From assembly GCA_016801845.1 (NCBI GenBank), contig CM028919.1:13639501-13703500 (forward strand): DNA of 64,000 nucleotides. Reading direction: 5' to 3'. The notes beneath the pieces are model-generated. The model saw only the letters and a list, made by a program, of their open reading frames with translations, was not told the DNA's origin and did no database searches. This document shows, piece by piece, positions 18,689 through 31,200 of the stretch. Position 1 is the first letter of the stretch. Each line of letters opens with the position of its first letter. The stretch is from Polydactylus sextarius. Lineage: Eukaryota > Chordata > Actinopteri > Polynemidae. Both the position numbers and the translations under genes were made by a program.

Positions 18689-18707
18689 AAAAAAAAAAAA
18701 AAAAAAA
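18689..18707. repeat. Poly(A) tract
   Basis: This is a run of 19 A residues, preceded by shorter A-rich runs from about 18662. It could be the tail of an old retrotransposed insertion, but I cannot identify any element body upstream. Confidence 0.85.
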
Positions 18708-18832
18708 GATAGAAAAGTGATGAATAAACACATCTAGCAAATTTACTAACATGGAAGAAAAAACAGGTTTTGGGGTTAGACGAAATAGCCCTGTGTTAAT
18801 TACCCCCTTGAAGGCTTATGTGCGTGTGTGTT

Positions 18833-18842
<10 letters not shown>

Positions 18843-18874
<32 letters not shown>

Positions 18875-18875
18875 C

Positions 18876-18926
<51 letters not shown>
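18843..18926. repeat. Long (TG)n microsatellite with CGTG interruptions
   Basis: This is about 84 bases of TG with three CGTG units near 18871-18880. It is the longest dinucleotide tract in the window. Cysteine-valine frames across it are translation artefacts. Confidence 0.97.
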
Positions 18927-18927
<1 letters not shown>

Positions 18928-20149
18928 ATGGCTTCATGTAATTTTTCAGACTGAAATGTTGCCACAGTGGATCAACAACATGACTCTAACTTTCACAAAT
19001 CAAGTGAAATAGCTTTGTTTCTGTATCTCTGGAAGTCAGCGTTGTTGTTTATTCTCTACCTTTAACCACCATGTGTAACCACATGTAGCCTAACCATTAT
19101 GTTCAAGTTTCTCTAACCTAAGTAGTAATTTTCATCCAAACCATGTTTCCTGTCCAACCCAACCAAACCTACCCCAAGTAATTTTTGCACCTAAACCTCA
19201 CCAAATCATAACTGTTAAGTCTTGGAACATGGTTGTTTTGTGATTATGTGACAGTTTTCAAGAAAAATTATGCTGTCCAGTTGAAAGGAGTATCAGACCA
19301 AAATGAAAATGTGTCATTCTGTGAGAGGTTCTAGCTAAATAACAATGATTTTTCCATATTGATATTAAGTCCAAATTGTTGGCGTCCAGTGAATTGTGTT
19401 TCTCAGACTTGTTAGAAAGCTAGAAAACAGCTCATTATTTCTTACATCATGAAAAGTTGACTTTAAAGAGACTGTCAATGATTTTTTTTTCCCAAGACAG
19501 AGGCAATCTACAAAAATCTAGTGTGGTACAGATGAGGCTGAAAATGGAACGGCGGTGTGGCAGTCTGAGCGACATTAAATGCTCTGACAGATTAAATAAA
19601 AGTCTCTTTATTCATTCCTTGTCCCCTCCCTCTTTCTCTGCAGGAGCTTTCAGGACACAGAATGAGCCAAGGACTCACTCTGCAGGCCAGGTCACTACTT
19701 AAACTTCACTTAGCCCCCATTTTACTGCCTGTGGGCAACTTAAACTGATTAGCCTCGACCCTACTAGGACTGACTGACCTCCCAACGCATCCAATACCAC
19801 TTATTGATCAATATTCATATTGATCCAGGGCCTCTATTGCTGGATCAAGGGCGAATGTTTCTATTGATTTGACCAGATTAGAGAAGACAAAAGGTTGCCA
19901 AATCAGTTTAGATGCAACCTGCCAACAGGATATGACAGCAAGCTGCATAGGGATTTCCAGTTAGGATTAGATTTGATGAGTGTTAACTGTGGAATTGATA
20001 TAGCTGTTGGACTGTACGGATCGGTAGCTAATCAAGTAACACAGTATGTTAATGCAGTCATGCTTGCCCTTTAAATGCATGAGGCTATACCAATCAATAC
20101 ATCCAGGCTAACTCCTAGCCTTCGATCAAATTCAGATAGAGTTAGATAG
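18927..20149. other. Intergenic; complex stretch 19730-20060
   Basis: No gene is recognised. The stretch 19735-20060 is free of simple repeats and has many homeodomain-like words (ATTGATC, CTGATTAG, TTGATTTGA), so it is a weak candidate regulatory region. Nothing else is seen. Confidence 0.45.
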
Positions 20150-20440
20150 AGCTATCTTGCAATAGAGTGAAATTTTATTTTAATCTGTTTCAGGAACATA
20201 ACCCCTAGATACAGATCATGTGCAACGACTGTGACCGGGATCCGCCTGTCCACATGTTGAAGTGTCCTTGAACAAGATACTAAACCCCACCTGCTCTGGG
20301 TTGCTGGGCCCAGTGCCTGACAATGTAGCTTATTGCTGACAGTGTGTGTGTATATTTGTGAATGTGTGAATAGGTGAATGAGGGGCATACTTTTTTGGTA
20401 AGAGTATATAAATGCAGCCAATTCATCCTCTCTACAGAAT
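20150..20440 (+). repeat. Degenerate teleost interspersed repeat fragment
   Basis: The segment holds, in order, TGTCCTTGAACAAGATACTAAACCCC (about 20262-20287), a GTGTGAATAGGTGAATG stretch (about 20365-20381) and TATATAAATGCAGCCAATTCA (about 20404-20424). I recall this order of words as typical of a very common non-autonomous repeat in fish genomes. I cannot give its exact family name from memory. The copy is diverged and therefore old, and shows no coding capacity. A repeat-library search would settle its identity. Confidence 0.6.
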
Positions 20441-23400
20441 GCATGGCTTGTTTTTCATACACTGCATCAACAACTCAATAATTCCAGTTCACGAAGAACA
20501 AACCCTCATTTTACAGTCATTAGAGTTAAATATAAATGTCATTTAAAAAGCCAAGTTTTTTCAGAGCCCTCAATGGTCAGGGTTAACTCCAACCCTAACC
20601 CTGTCAATGGTGTTGTAGTTCTATGTTCTAACAGTAATATCACCCCTCTGGTCTCCCTTGCCAAGAAACAAAAACAGACAACTCTAAATGCCACTTTGTT
20701 GCAGCTGAACAGGTTTAGTAGGACATTTGGCACCAACAACTGACATTTAATTCAATAGCATTCAAAAGCCATATCTAATGGCAATTACAATTCTAATATA
20801 AAGTACAAAAATTTGTATTACGAGATGTCACCTATGTTGTCCGGTTGCCTGACTGCAAGTCTGGCTCTGAATACTACATGACACTGTCGCTTCCTCGGGA
20901 AAAAGAAAAGACATCAGAGAACAAGCTGTTAAACTACTGCAGACAACACACTCACATATGCATCACATACTGTGCATGTGTATGCGTTTGTATGTGTGTG
21001 TTGTGAATGCACACCATATCCTTTATTAAGCCATGGGAAAACATGCTTCCATCCCGATTAAATATTGATGTCCTGAGTGGGATAAAATGAGTGAATAAGT
21101 CATGAAACACTGACAACACAACATTCAAAGAAACAGAGAGCTTGCGGACATTTGTGGTGTGTGATGTGTGAATGTTACCACAGAGAGTAAGAGTGCAAAG
21201 GAGAGAGAGATACAATGAAAAAGGAGGGGTTGAATGGTAACATCAGTGGTGGTCTTTCCAAATGAAAAATGCACTTAGGAAGTGGGAAACCAGAAGTAGA
21301 TGTGGCCATTCCATTTAGGTCTTTGAGGATCATTGCCACTGAATAGACCTCACTTTGTTCCTTTAAAGTGGTTCGCAAGCACTATATGCTAATGGAAAGC
21401 TAGTTTTGCTAAAATAGAGATGGTTTATCCATACCTTTGCCTTGGCGAGCTGCATGTATGTATTGGCAGCTTCACATAGGACAAATAACCCTTGGTGGAC
21501 CTTTTCTCTTTGAGAGCTAAACGACAGTAATTGAAAGATCGAGGTTCATTGGCTGGCATTGGCTCCAAGAGCTGAAGAAATGGCTTCTTTCCTTCCGTTG
21601 TCCCTGGTGGTCTCATTTTGCGAACATCACTTTTTTGGGTCAGTGAGTTAATCCCAAAAATATGTCCTGCCAGAACCTTGCCATTTATCTATGTGGGTAT
21701 TCTGTGTCAAGCTCAGCATGGCTAATTCTCTCTGGGACTCCCCTCTGCTATGGAAGACAGACCTGACTGGCAAACTCACACATTATCGCCACAGTCATCT
21801 GATCCGCCTCTTCTCTTCTACTCCCCTCATTCTTCTACTGGAGAGATCTTTCTTTGTAAAGTGCCAAAAAACAGCGGGTTAGGCATAAATGACAATGAAG
21901 ACTTCGTGTGTTGCAGCACTACAAATATAACTTTACAAATATAGCTTTAATGTAATTAGGCAAAGCATTACACAGACCTTATTGTTGCCTAGGGCCAGAC
22001 ATTTGATCTTCAAGGACCTTCACGCAGTATCAGCACCGAGACCTTCACCAGGTGGATTAATCATACTGTATGCCATAATGTTTTGGCAACTTCTCACATG
22101 CCCACCAGCAGTTCCAGCTGAACCCTTTTCAGCTCTCTTTCATGACATTCAAAAGAAAACTTACCATCAAGCTCAAATCCATTTAAGTTGTTCATACAAA
22201 GTCTAAATGCACTAACAGAATGTCCTCCCACAACCCCCTCCAATGCAATGTGTATTTTTTCGTATCAGGCTTTTCAGGAAGAAAGAATTCATAGGCCTGT
22301 CAAGTGCCATACAGGGGTTGAATGTGGTCATTTATAAGAAGCCGACTGGAGCACAAAAAAAGGCACGAGAAGCCATTTTGGTGCTGTCAGAGGGTTTTGT
22401 GGCTCTAAAAGGCTGTGGTGATGTGCTCTGACACTTGGGGTCTTGTATGGTGCTTTTAAGAGCTCTGCGTGGGCACTCTCTGCATCACACACTGCCGAGC
22501 AAGACAAAAACATACCTGTCACTTGCAAACACTACCACTGCACTTAAAGAGATTCCTGGCTGATTTCATGCCAGCCAGAGGTCTTGAGGTGACTTTGTGA
22601 CAGTTTTGTTGTACAGTAAAGCGTTTTTTTTTTTTTTTCTTTTCTCAACTGCTGGACATTGAGGCTGTGGCTCCTCCTGTTTGGTGAAGTTTGTTTTTAT
22701 AGTGAAGAGTGAAGTTGGACTTGTCACTTTACATGATTACTTCTGCTAGTGTGAATGCTCATTGGTCAAAAAATACTAACCTTTTTGTACTTCATCTATT
22801 ATTGCCCCAGAAAAAAATGTGCTATTTGGCACAATTTCAAATTTTTTTTGTGAAGTTCACTTCTTGCTCAGATGAACTGTCCATTTAAATCCATTGCCTT
22901 ACAGGAAGGTCACAGCATGAAAAACAAACAAGAGAGAGGACAAAGGAGAGACAATCCTCCATTATGCCCCCCTCATTTCCTTCCCTCCCTTTCTTTCTCT
23001 TTCCCTTCATCCCCTGCTACCTTTATTTGCTGCCCTATTAACAACTGTTACTGCAGCTTTAATTACGCCCCTGTGATCTCCAAGAGTGGCGGGCACGTGT
23101 CATCTCCTTCCCAGGGGAGCCTGGGTAATTACCAGCATCCATCCAAGGGCCATTGCTCCTGTTCCTCGGTCGCCGTGGCGATAATCACACTGCCGCAGCT
23201 AACATCTGTTCCTTGGGCAAGAAGTCCAAGTGGCCCTAAGCCTGTCACGCCATGCCTTCCTGTGTCAGGCTTGACCTCTGACCCCACCCATGGCTCCACT
23301 GGGCTAATTTGTTTACTTTCAGAGACAAGAAGGGACAGAGAGTTATCCCACCAGAATGCAAAAGCTTCAAGGTTTAAACATGGATATTCTGTACACGGTA

Positions 23401-25419
23401 ATATACTTTACTAAATGCACTGCATGTGTGATCTTCACTTTCATTTCTTTGCCTGTTTGTAGCTACTTTTTGTTTAAAGTGGAGGTTCATGTGGTGGACC
23501 AACACCTAGTTTAATTTGTAAAGTCTGTAAGAGAAATGTTTCTTGTCCATCCTGAGCTCTTATGCCCTTTGCACCAGACTGCAATCATTTGTCAATAAGT
23601 TAAATACAAGCCATCCAACAGTAAGCAGTATTATCATCAGGGAAACTACAGTGTCTTAAGCTACTAAATTCAGTCTTGCAATTGATTGTTTCATCTAGGC
23701 CCTTTTCTATACACAGTATATAGTCTATAGAGGTGGGATTTATAGTGGATTTGTCTGATGGGAATACTTGCCCAAACATAACTGAGATCTTGCAGCCGAG
23801 CAGGAACTTGTCCAGTTCCATATTCCTCTTATGAGCAGCACTGTGCAATTCTTGGCCAAGTTTTCATGGGAATAGAAAGGCACAGTTATAGAGCGGGAGT
23901 CAGAATTAGGGAGCAATCAGCATACAAATCCTCAGAGACTATAAAGCCATTTCCCTCTTGCTCACTGATGAGACCCAGCAGCAAGTTTTGCCCCACTCGC
24001 AAACTTTTCCCATAATGAGAGCACTTGGACGTCTATGACCACATTTACTCACAAGAAAAAGCCAGAGGATTAAGCACGGGCATGGGAGATGAAGGGATAG
24101 GTAGCGACTCTAAATAAAGATATATTGCATATTTTCAGCGGATGAGGTGGCAGAATATAAAGAAGCATGGAGGCTTAAATAATGAAAAGCTTTCTGATCA
24201 AAGGGACAGGAAAAGAGATGTATTTAAGCAGGTCAGAATCTTTAAAAGCTGTTTTATTTATGCATTTTTAAAAGAAAGTCATAGTCAATATTTGGCAGCT
24301 GTGACATTAACGAGCAACGTATTATAAGGGAGGGGGATTCATAAATATGCATAAAGATATTAGTGGGGTGTTAACAGTAAGCACCTGTCTACTTAACCGT
24401 GACAGGAACTCTGTGAGTGACTTTACAGAGAACCCCCCTCCCTCCTCACGGAGCCACATGTGTCCTTCTTTACTTAACGTCGCCTCTCCCCTGCCAATGA
24501 CAGTACCGCTGACAACCCACATTTGGAAAAAAAAGAACATGTTTTCAGAGATGTCAAAAATGGTGAAAGCTCAAGGTTAGAGTTGCTCGTTCACTCGTTG
24601 GCTGGCACATCCGCCAGCCTGCCTGCCTGTTCTTCCTTTGCACTCCATGAATATTGGCTATCCACATTGTGAAATTAATAATGCATTTTTGTATTTTTTT
24701 TCTCCTCTTCTCAAGATGTAGAGAATAGCGTAGCATCTGTCAAGGCAGCTTCCAAATCCAAACTACCAAAAGTCAAAGGGTTATGCATCTTTTTTTTCTG
24801 TTTTCTCAATGAAAAGTGAGAAGCTGTCAGAGGCATTAACTTTGACGGGGAGTGCTCCTTTACAGTTGGCATGTGCATAATTTATGTTTGAAGTTTTATT
24901 AGAGAACATTAATCATCATTCTTTGTCCCCTCTAAAATGAAAGGTGCAGGTTGTGAAATGCAATAAAACAGTTCACATGAAATATGTTTAGTTTCACAAA
25001 AAAATGTCATGAATTAATTACTATATCAATTAAAAATACAAAGAAAAGGACAAAAAACTAAATTCTAAATCTTGCATATTACATTTCACCAGAAAACAAG
25101 TTGAATTCTTCATTAAGTATTTTGTATTTGTGCTTTCACTGTATATCAGTGTGTCTACACTGATTTAGATTTCAGTCTGAACAATGAACCACATCATTAC
25201 ACTGTGCTCATTATCATGTTCATACTGATTCAAGCCACATTAAAAGGCAAAGTGTCCAATTAGCTGACTGTATATAAATGACAGTCACAGTGTAGTCAAC
25301 CCAACTGTTCATTCCTGTTCCTCAAAGTCACACCAGAGTAGCTGTGTCCTTTTGTTGACAGAAAAGGAAAAGCGATAGGTAGAGGAGAGCGAAGAAGAGT
25401 GAAAGAGAGACAAAGACTT
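20441..25419. other. Intergenic, no gene seen
   Basis: A T run lies at 22624-22638. The region 23040-23290 is GC-richer and complex. A 180-codon frame crosses 22872-23414, but its translation is low-complexity and resembles no family, so I do not call it. The remainder is AT-rich and featureless to my reading. Confidence 0.5.
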
Positions 25420-25447
25420 GGGGTGGGAGGGGTGGTGGGGCGGGGGG
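25420..25447 (+). other. Strong canonical G-quadruplex motif
   Basis: G runs at 25420-25423, 25425-25427, 25429-25432, 25437-25440 and 25442-25447 are separated by loops of 1, 1, 4 and 1 bases. Five runs with mostly one-base loops predict a stable + strand quadruplex. The surroundings are a GA-rich purine tract (from about 25361). Confidence 0.85.
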
Positions 25448-25789
25448 TGTACAAGTGATAGCCATCTGGGATGACTCAACATCTATGTCAGGGATCGCTG
25501 AATGTACCACATGCATCTCTAACTGTCACACGCCGTAGGATGCCAGGCTTAGACAGATGCAGGACAAAAGGTGCTGTTGTTTATTGCTATGTTCCTTCTC
25601 TCCTGCCTTCCCTTCATCCTCCCATCCTCTGTTTGCCTCTACAGGAGACAGGCCCCCCTCCTGCTTCAGTCGGGCGGGTGCTGTGTGGCTGATCTGAATG
25701 TGATGGGAGAGGAAAAAGAGGGCAGGTGGATTTGTAGAGATTGAGGGCTGTGGTGGGTCAGAACCCAACAAGCTGTGCAGGGAGGCTGT

Positions 25790-25790
<1 letters not shown>

Positions 25791-25841
<51 letters not shown>
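25791..25841. repeat. (CT)n microsatellite
   Basis: This is an uninterrupted CT run of about 50 bases. It is a polypurine/polypyrimidine tract that could form triplex DNA. It lies 340 bases after the G-quadruplex motif. Confidence 0.97.
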
Positions 25842-25843
<2 letters not shown>

Positions 25844-26569
25844 TTTTTTCTACCCTCTCAGCACCAGGTGGTGAGTTGCCTGCTTCCACCTGCTCACCTG
25901 AAATGCCACTCTGCCTCTCCTGGACAATCACCACATGTCATGCAGACTACTTACCAACACAAGGCAAAGAGGCAGACGTGTATGGAGGACAAAGAGTTTG
26001 GTAAACAGATGTCTTAACTGCCACCAACCTTTGCCACAGTCCACTTCTGCTCCTTCTGTGCCTTTAAATATCTCTGAGAACTTAAAAATAAAAAGATTAA
26101 ACTAGAATTTTTGAGAATACTTATTTAATTACAAAATTTATTTCTTAATTTTGTCTTTTTCTCGCCTGTTATAACAATGGCTCTTCTCCTCATGGTTCAT
26201 CAAAATACACATCCCCAGCCTTTCTGGGACTATACTTGTTCAACCCTTCCTCTTTCCCATCCGCTATGTTTGTTCTTTCCTGTGTTTTGTGCTCTTAAAG
26301 GCAGAGAGAGTTGGGCCTCTCGGTGCCACGTGGGACCTCTGAGAGCCAACCTTCTCAGACTTCTGGCTAACCTTCATGTTCGATCAATAACTCTCTATAG
26401 AGGCTCCATCTTTGGAGTTTGTTTGTTTCTGTTCTCCTTCTTGCCATACTACTTACATCACAGCTAAGATGATGAAATTGATCAAGCCTGATGCTTTTAA
26501 CCCCTACATGAACTAGAGCCTTTTAAAAAAAAAAGGAGAGCAGATGAGACTGCTAGTTCTGAACATGTT

Positions 26570-26587
26570 AAAAAAAAAAAAAAAAAA
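26570..26587. repeat. Poly(A) tract
   Basis: This is a run of 18 A residues with a shorter A run at about 26525-26534. No retroelement body can be recognised next to it. Confidence 0.85.
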
Positions 26588-27649
26588 GCTAGAAAAGAAT
26601 CTTATTGTTTTCCCTCAACTGAACTTGGCTGCTATCTGTGCTTCATGTGTTTTTATTACAACACACTACTCACAATCACAGCCACACTACATTTTCCCTC
26701 TCATAAAACCAGAAATAATGTCTGTTCTGTTGTGTTGCCTGCAGTTCTAATTAACTCTTTATCCAAGTAGGAAGGTTTTTCCTCTCACCGCCAGCTATTT
26801 GATACCCAACAAAAAATACCTCGAGCCAGGAAGATGGATGGACCCTGCTGCTTCGACAGAGGTCAATGATTTCCCTTCCCATGTCAGCTGAGAAGTAAAC
26901 ACCAGGACACAGGCAGCTATTTCAGCTCAATGTCTGGGCCCATGAGCTCTGCTGTGAAGCTTAAGATCCCTATCTCTGAAGGAAGAAAGAGCGCCTGCCC
27001 TCCTCCCGCTCCCTTCGCCTCCTTTTCTCTCCTCCCTCCCCACCCAACACCACCCCGTCCTCTTGTCCTCTTACCTTCATTACGCATTTTTTGTTTATGC
27101 TTGGGCGCAACTGTGGCTGCTCCTGATGGTTTGAGGTCAGGCGTGACTGGCCACGGGTTACTCTAAATAAATACACACGGACTAGCCAGGAAAGAGCGGG
27201 TAGGCTGCGCTTGCCGCCAAATCACCCTTGATTAATCAGCTGGCAGATTCGGGGTGACTTTTTGTGTACACTCCCCACCACCACCACCACCACTCCTTAC
27301 TCCAGTCAACCCCCCCCACTCCCACCAGTCTCAAACCTACAGAAGGTGATGGAATCAGGGCGGCACAGACGGGGCAATCCAGGCAGCTGAGCAGATGGAG
27401 CATTGCCACACAGTCCTGCCTCTGCAACAAACTAACAAACACTCACGTATGCATGCTCAAAGACACAATGCACAAGCGATTGCACACAACACAGTTCTTC
27501 TAACCAACTACTTCAGTTTGTGGTCTCAAACTAAAGCGACAGCAAGTTCTGTTTTCAAGACTGCAGTGGAGGCAGACCACATGGCTTGTTGTCACACACT
27601 GTGGAGCCAGCGAAGTGAATAAAAACAGGATTGTTATTGTGTGGGTGGT
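26588..27649. other. Intergenic; C-rich and ACC-repeat stretches
   Basis: A pyrimidine-rich stretch lies at 26990-27075, and a short CAC triplet repeat at about 27276-27293 is followed by a C run near 27310. No gene is recognised. Confidence 0.5.
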
Positions 27650-28200
27650 GAAAATAAATATAATAATAATAATCTTTTTTGTAGAGCACTTTTCAAAACT
27701 CAACTTACAAACTGCTTCACACAGGGCGGCTAATTAAAAACAAGATCAAGTTACAGTCAGCTACAACAGGACGACAAAATAAGACAAAAATCATTAAATG
27801 AAAAATTGAACCAATTAAGTGATATAATTTAAGAAAATGGCATTTAAGCTGAACGCTGACACAGATAAAATAAAGTAAAAACTCAACTAAAGTCAAGATA
27901 GGCTCAGTGATAAATGTGTGTGTTAAAAAAGGATTTAAAAGATGTCACTCACTCGTCCAGCCAGATTTCCTCAGGCAGGTTGTTCCAGAGCCTTGGGGTG
28001 CTGACTGTGAAGGCTCTGTCCTGGAACAGATAAAAGGTCTCTGCCTAAGGATCTCAAACTACTATATACCAGCTCACATGATACCAAAAGATCGTCAATG
28101 GAAGTAAGATAGGGCCAGTGAAAAGCTTTACAAGTAATCACTGAGATCTCAAGATCAAAACTGGTCGAATGTGAACTCCTTGCTCCTTTCAACATTTATT
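27650..28200 (+). repeat. Degenerate teleost interspersed repeat, about 550 bp
   Basis: The segment opens with a TTTTTTGTAGAGCACTTTTCAAAAC-type start and a CAAACTGCTTCACACAGGG stretch. It continues through A-rich DNA to GGATTTAAAAGATGTCACTC and TCAGGCAGGTTGTTCCAGAGCC (about 27970-27991). It ends with AGGGCCAGTGAAAAGCTTTACAAGTAATC and a run resembling AGATCTCAAGATCAAAACTGG. I recognise this succession of words as a very common fish repeat whose copies usually read 'aggcggttccagagcc ... gccatgtaaagctttaa'. The exact class name would need a repeat library. The copy is diverged and non-coding. Confidence 0.6.
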
Positions 28201-31200
28201 TATCAAACACAAGGTTTCATAAGCAGATCCATTTTTTGAAGTTGAATTTGAGATTGATAATTATGCGGCGCTCCCAGAATAGCACCATTGCTGCACTGCA
28301 AACACAGCTTGGTCAAGGCCTCCAATTGATCTTTGATCCAACACATCAGTATAAACAAAAGCTTTCAACACAGCAGGCGATGACGGTTGATTCCATCACC
28401 CTCCACAGTTCTTTGTCCACCTCTGGCTTCCTCTTTCCACAGCTCACGCTTCTACCGCCTCATCAAACTTGACTCACAGTGTAAGAGCACAAACCAACGA
28501 GCAACCAACATCTTCTCCTACCCCTACCTCGGTTGCCATCATTAGGGGTGGTGCTGTTGTCTCACCTGTCAGCTCCACTCGACCATGGATCAGTAGAGCC
28601 TCAGCTGGACCGTGCAGACCCCTGTCACTAACCCTGACCCTTCTCCTCTCTTCCTGGCTCCATATCTCTGCCCCTCACCCCTCTCTGTGCCCCCTTCTGC
28701 CTGCCCTGGCCTTGAGGCTCATGCAGCTGCTGACCCGCCGTCTAGCCCAGTTCCCCCCTGATCCTGCTGCAGTTCAAGCTCTCAGCCTCAACTCTAGACC
28801 TAGCCCCCAGCCCCTGTGCCTTTGTTGCCCCCGGCATGGATGGACCTATCCTCGGGCAAGGTGTGGCCCCATGTGGCACGCCTGTCCAGAATACAGGTTA
28901 TCAGCTCTGATCGCCGCAATAGACTTCTACCCAAACCTGCTGCCCTGAGGGGATGGAGAGATAGAGAAACAGAGAGAAAAGAGTGCGTGAGAGTAGATTG
29001 AGCAAAAGAGGGAGCTGATAAGTGAGGGGAGGAGGAGAACAGAAAAAGAGAAAAAGAAAGGAGGTAGGCATAGGGCTGGAGTTTTGCCTGGAGGCAGGGA
29101 TGAGGCAATGACTACCCCTCAAAAACAAGCAGGCAGTAGGAGACCACCACAGGCACTTCTACAGAGGGAGAACATGGGGCTTTCAGGTGTGTGTCAAACA
29201 CTAAGCAGCATGCTCTCTGTTCTTTGGTTCCTCTCAACAGCGACATGCTTTAGCCACCCCATGGATATCCTCTGGAAAACGCAAACCAGACAGCTGAACT
29301 GCTGTTTTAAAGACTGTTTGATTCTGTAAGCTCCTCTTTGTCTTTTTATTATTTTCATTTTTTTTCTTTTTCTTCTTTTCCCAGTGACTTTTTTCTTTTC
29401 TTCTTTTTACCCTGTTGTCATTTTTTCCTCATTGTTTTCTGTTTGTTTTTCCAGTTATTCTAAATGAACTTGAATGGATCTGCTTATGTGGCGCCATATC
29501 ACTCCCATTCCAACAGATTTCATATCTGTTGCTGGACACCGAGTAAAACCAAACCATATGCCACCAATTGCTGCAAATTAGCCTGGATCCAGATTATCAG
29601 CACTAAAAAACCTGTCCGAGTTTGAAGCGTCATTAATTCTCCAGCCGTTTTGTTTTGCAATGAGATTGCCAAGCACTCAGTGAGGGTTGATTTGTTATTG
29701 TGGTCGCAGACATTGTAATCAGGCCCCAATAATCACACTTCCAGAAGCGGAATGCGCCTGGAGCCCACGCCAACAGGCTCTAATGTGGGGCGCCGCGGGC
29801 CGCTAGCCTGCAGACACACAGGGCTAGCAGATGGAGGCTGCCATTAAACACGGACAATCAGAGAACACAATCACTGAGCAATATGTTATGCACAGAGAGG
29901 AAGACAGAAGAAGATGTACGGGCTTATTGTAGATTTAGTGTCATTACAGGAACCCACATTCTTCCTGATTGTGGTCGATGACATACATAAAACTGACCAC
30001 ATGCAGATTTGTAATGAAAGGACTCTATAATACATATAAGTTTTATTAAAATGATTTTGAAGCATGACAGTGTTCCAGCAAGACTCAAATCCTATTGCAG
30101 CAAATCAGATTCAAATCTTGGGGGTTTGGTGGCAGAAGATCAGAGGGACTCTGGCTAAAAAAGTCAGTGGTGTGTCTATAAAATAATCAGCAGTAGGATA
30201 ACAGAATCAGTGATATGTAAGCCCTTTCTATATTGCACCACTGTACAGGTATGCAGCATTTTATCCAGCAAAGGTAAGGAAGACAACAAAAACATATTCT
30301 TTGCCATGGGGTTGTCCCTGAGTCATTCATCGAAGTCACAGAAGAAAAACATATATTTTTACGTTCTTCATTTGAAGGAAGCATAACTGAAATTCCTCTA
30401 TGAACAACGTCTGGACTGGTAAGAAAAGTTTTTAATCACAGCCACCATGTCTATGAAAAGGCCAACATACTTTGGAATTTATCTTGAATTCATTGAAGCC
30501 TGGAGTGAGCATAGCCAGACAATATTTTCTGACAAGCTGGACTGAACATAATTTAATTTTCACTGTAACACTGACTGTAGGTCAGAGGGTTTCACTGACA
30601 CATATTTAGTTGGGTGTCATTTGCATCTTATGCCCCCTCTGGATGTTAAAGGACTTTATGTTCTTGTCAACTTGGAGCATGATGTGTTTTACTTCCTGGC
30701 TGGCGTTGGTAGAAGCAGTTGGAACAATCTGAGACTCTATGTACTGAGCAAGCGCTGCAATCACGCCATATATCTCACCATGACTCATTTATTCTGCTAA
30801 TTCTGTTAATGGCAGAAAGTGAACAAACAAACAAAGAGTGAACAAACAAAGAGGACATGTCAGTCACAGCAGAGGGCGATCGGCCCAAAGATGTAATGAG
30901 GCCAACATTTAAGCATCAACTGAGTGAACCTGACATGGTGCATACAACCTCTGCTGGATCAGACCATCAGCACTTTCTAATCAGACGTTCAATTTCAAAA
31001 AAACCACCTCTGTAAACTGTAAATCTTTCTCTGGAGAGCTCCAGGCTTTTGTGTTTCCCCTTCTCTAATTGTCCCCTGTCTGTAGATCGTAAATCTCTCA
31101 GGGAAGAGCCATTAGCAAAAATGGCTGGCAGGGACTGAGGCCACAGGGACATTTGTTGGTCTATTCACACTGAGAAGATGTCCAGATACTGACTCAAGAC

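Noticed and set aside
18689..18707. Poly(A) tail of a processed pseudogene
   Set aside because: No coding-like or messenger-like sequence precedes the A run and no target-site duplication is visible.
22872..23414. 180-codon plus-strand frame, the longest in the window
   Set aside because: The translation is serine- and proline-rich and unlike any known protein, with no conserved pattern. It coincides with a GC-richer stretch where stop codons are rarer.
28469..28948. 159-codon plus-strand frame
   Set aside because: Proline- and leucine-rich translation of a GC-rich stretch, no family match, and a competing minus-strand frame overlaps its end.
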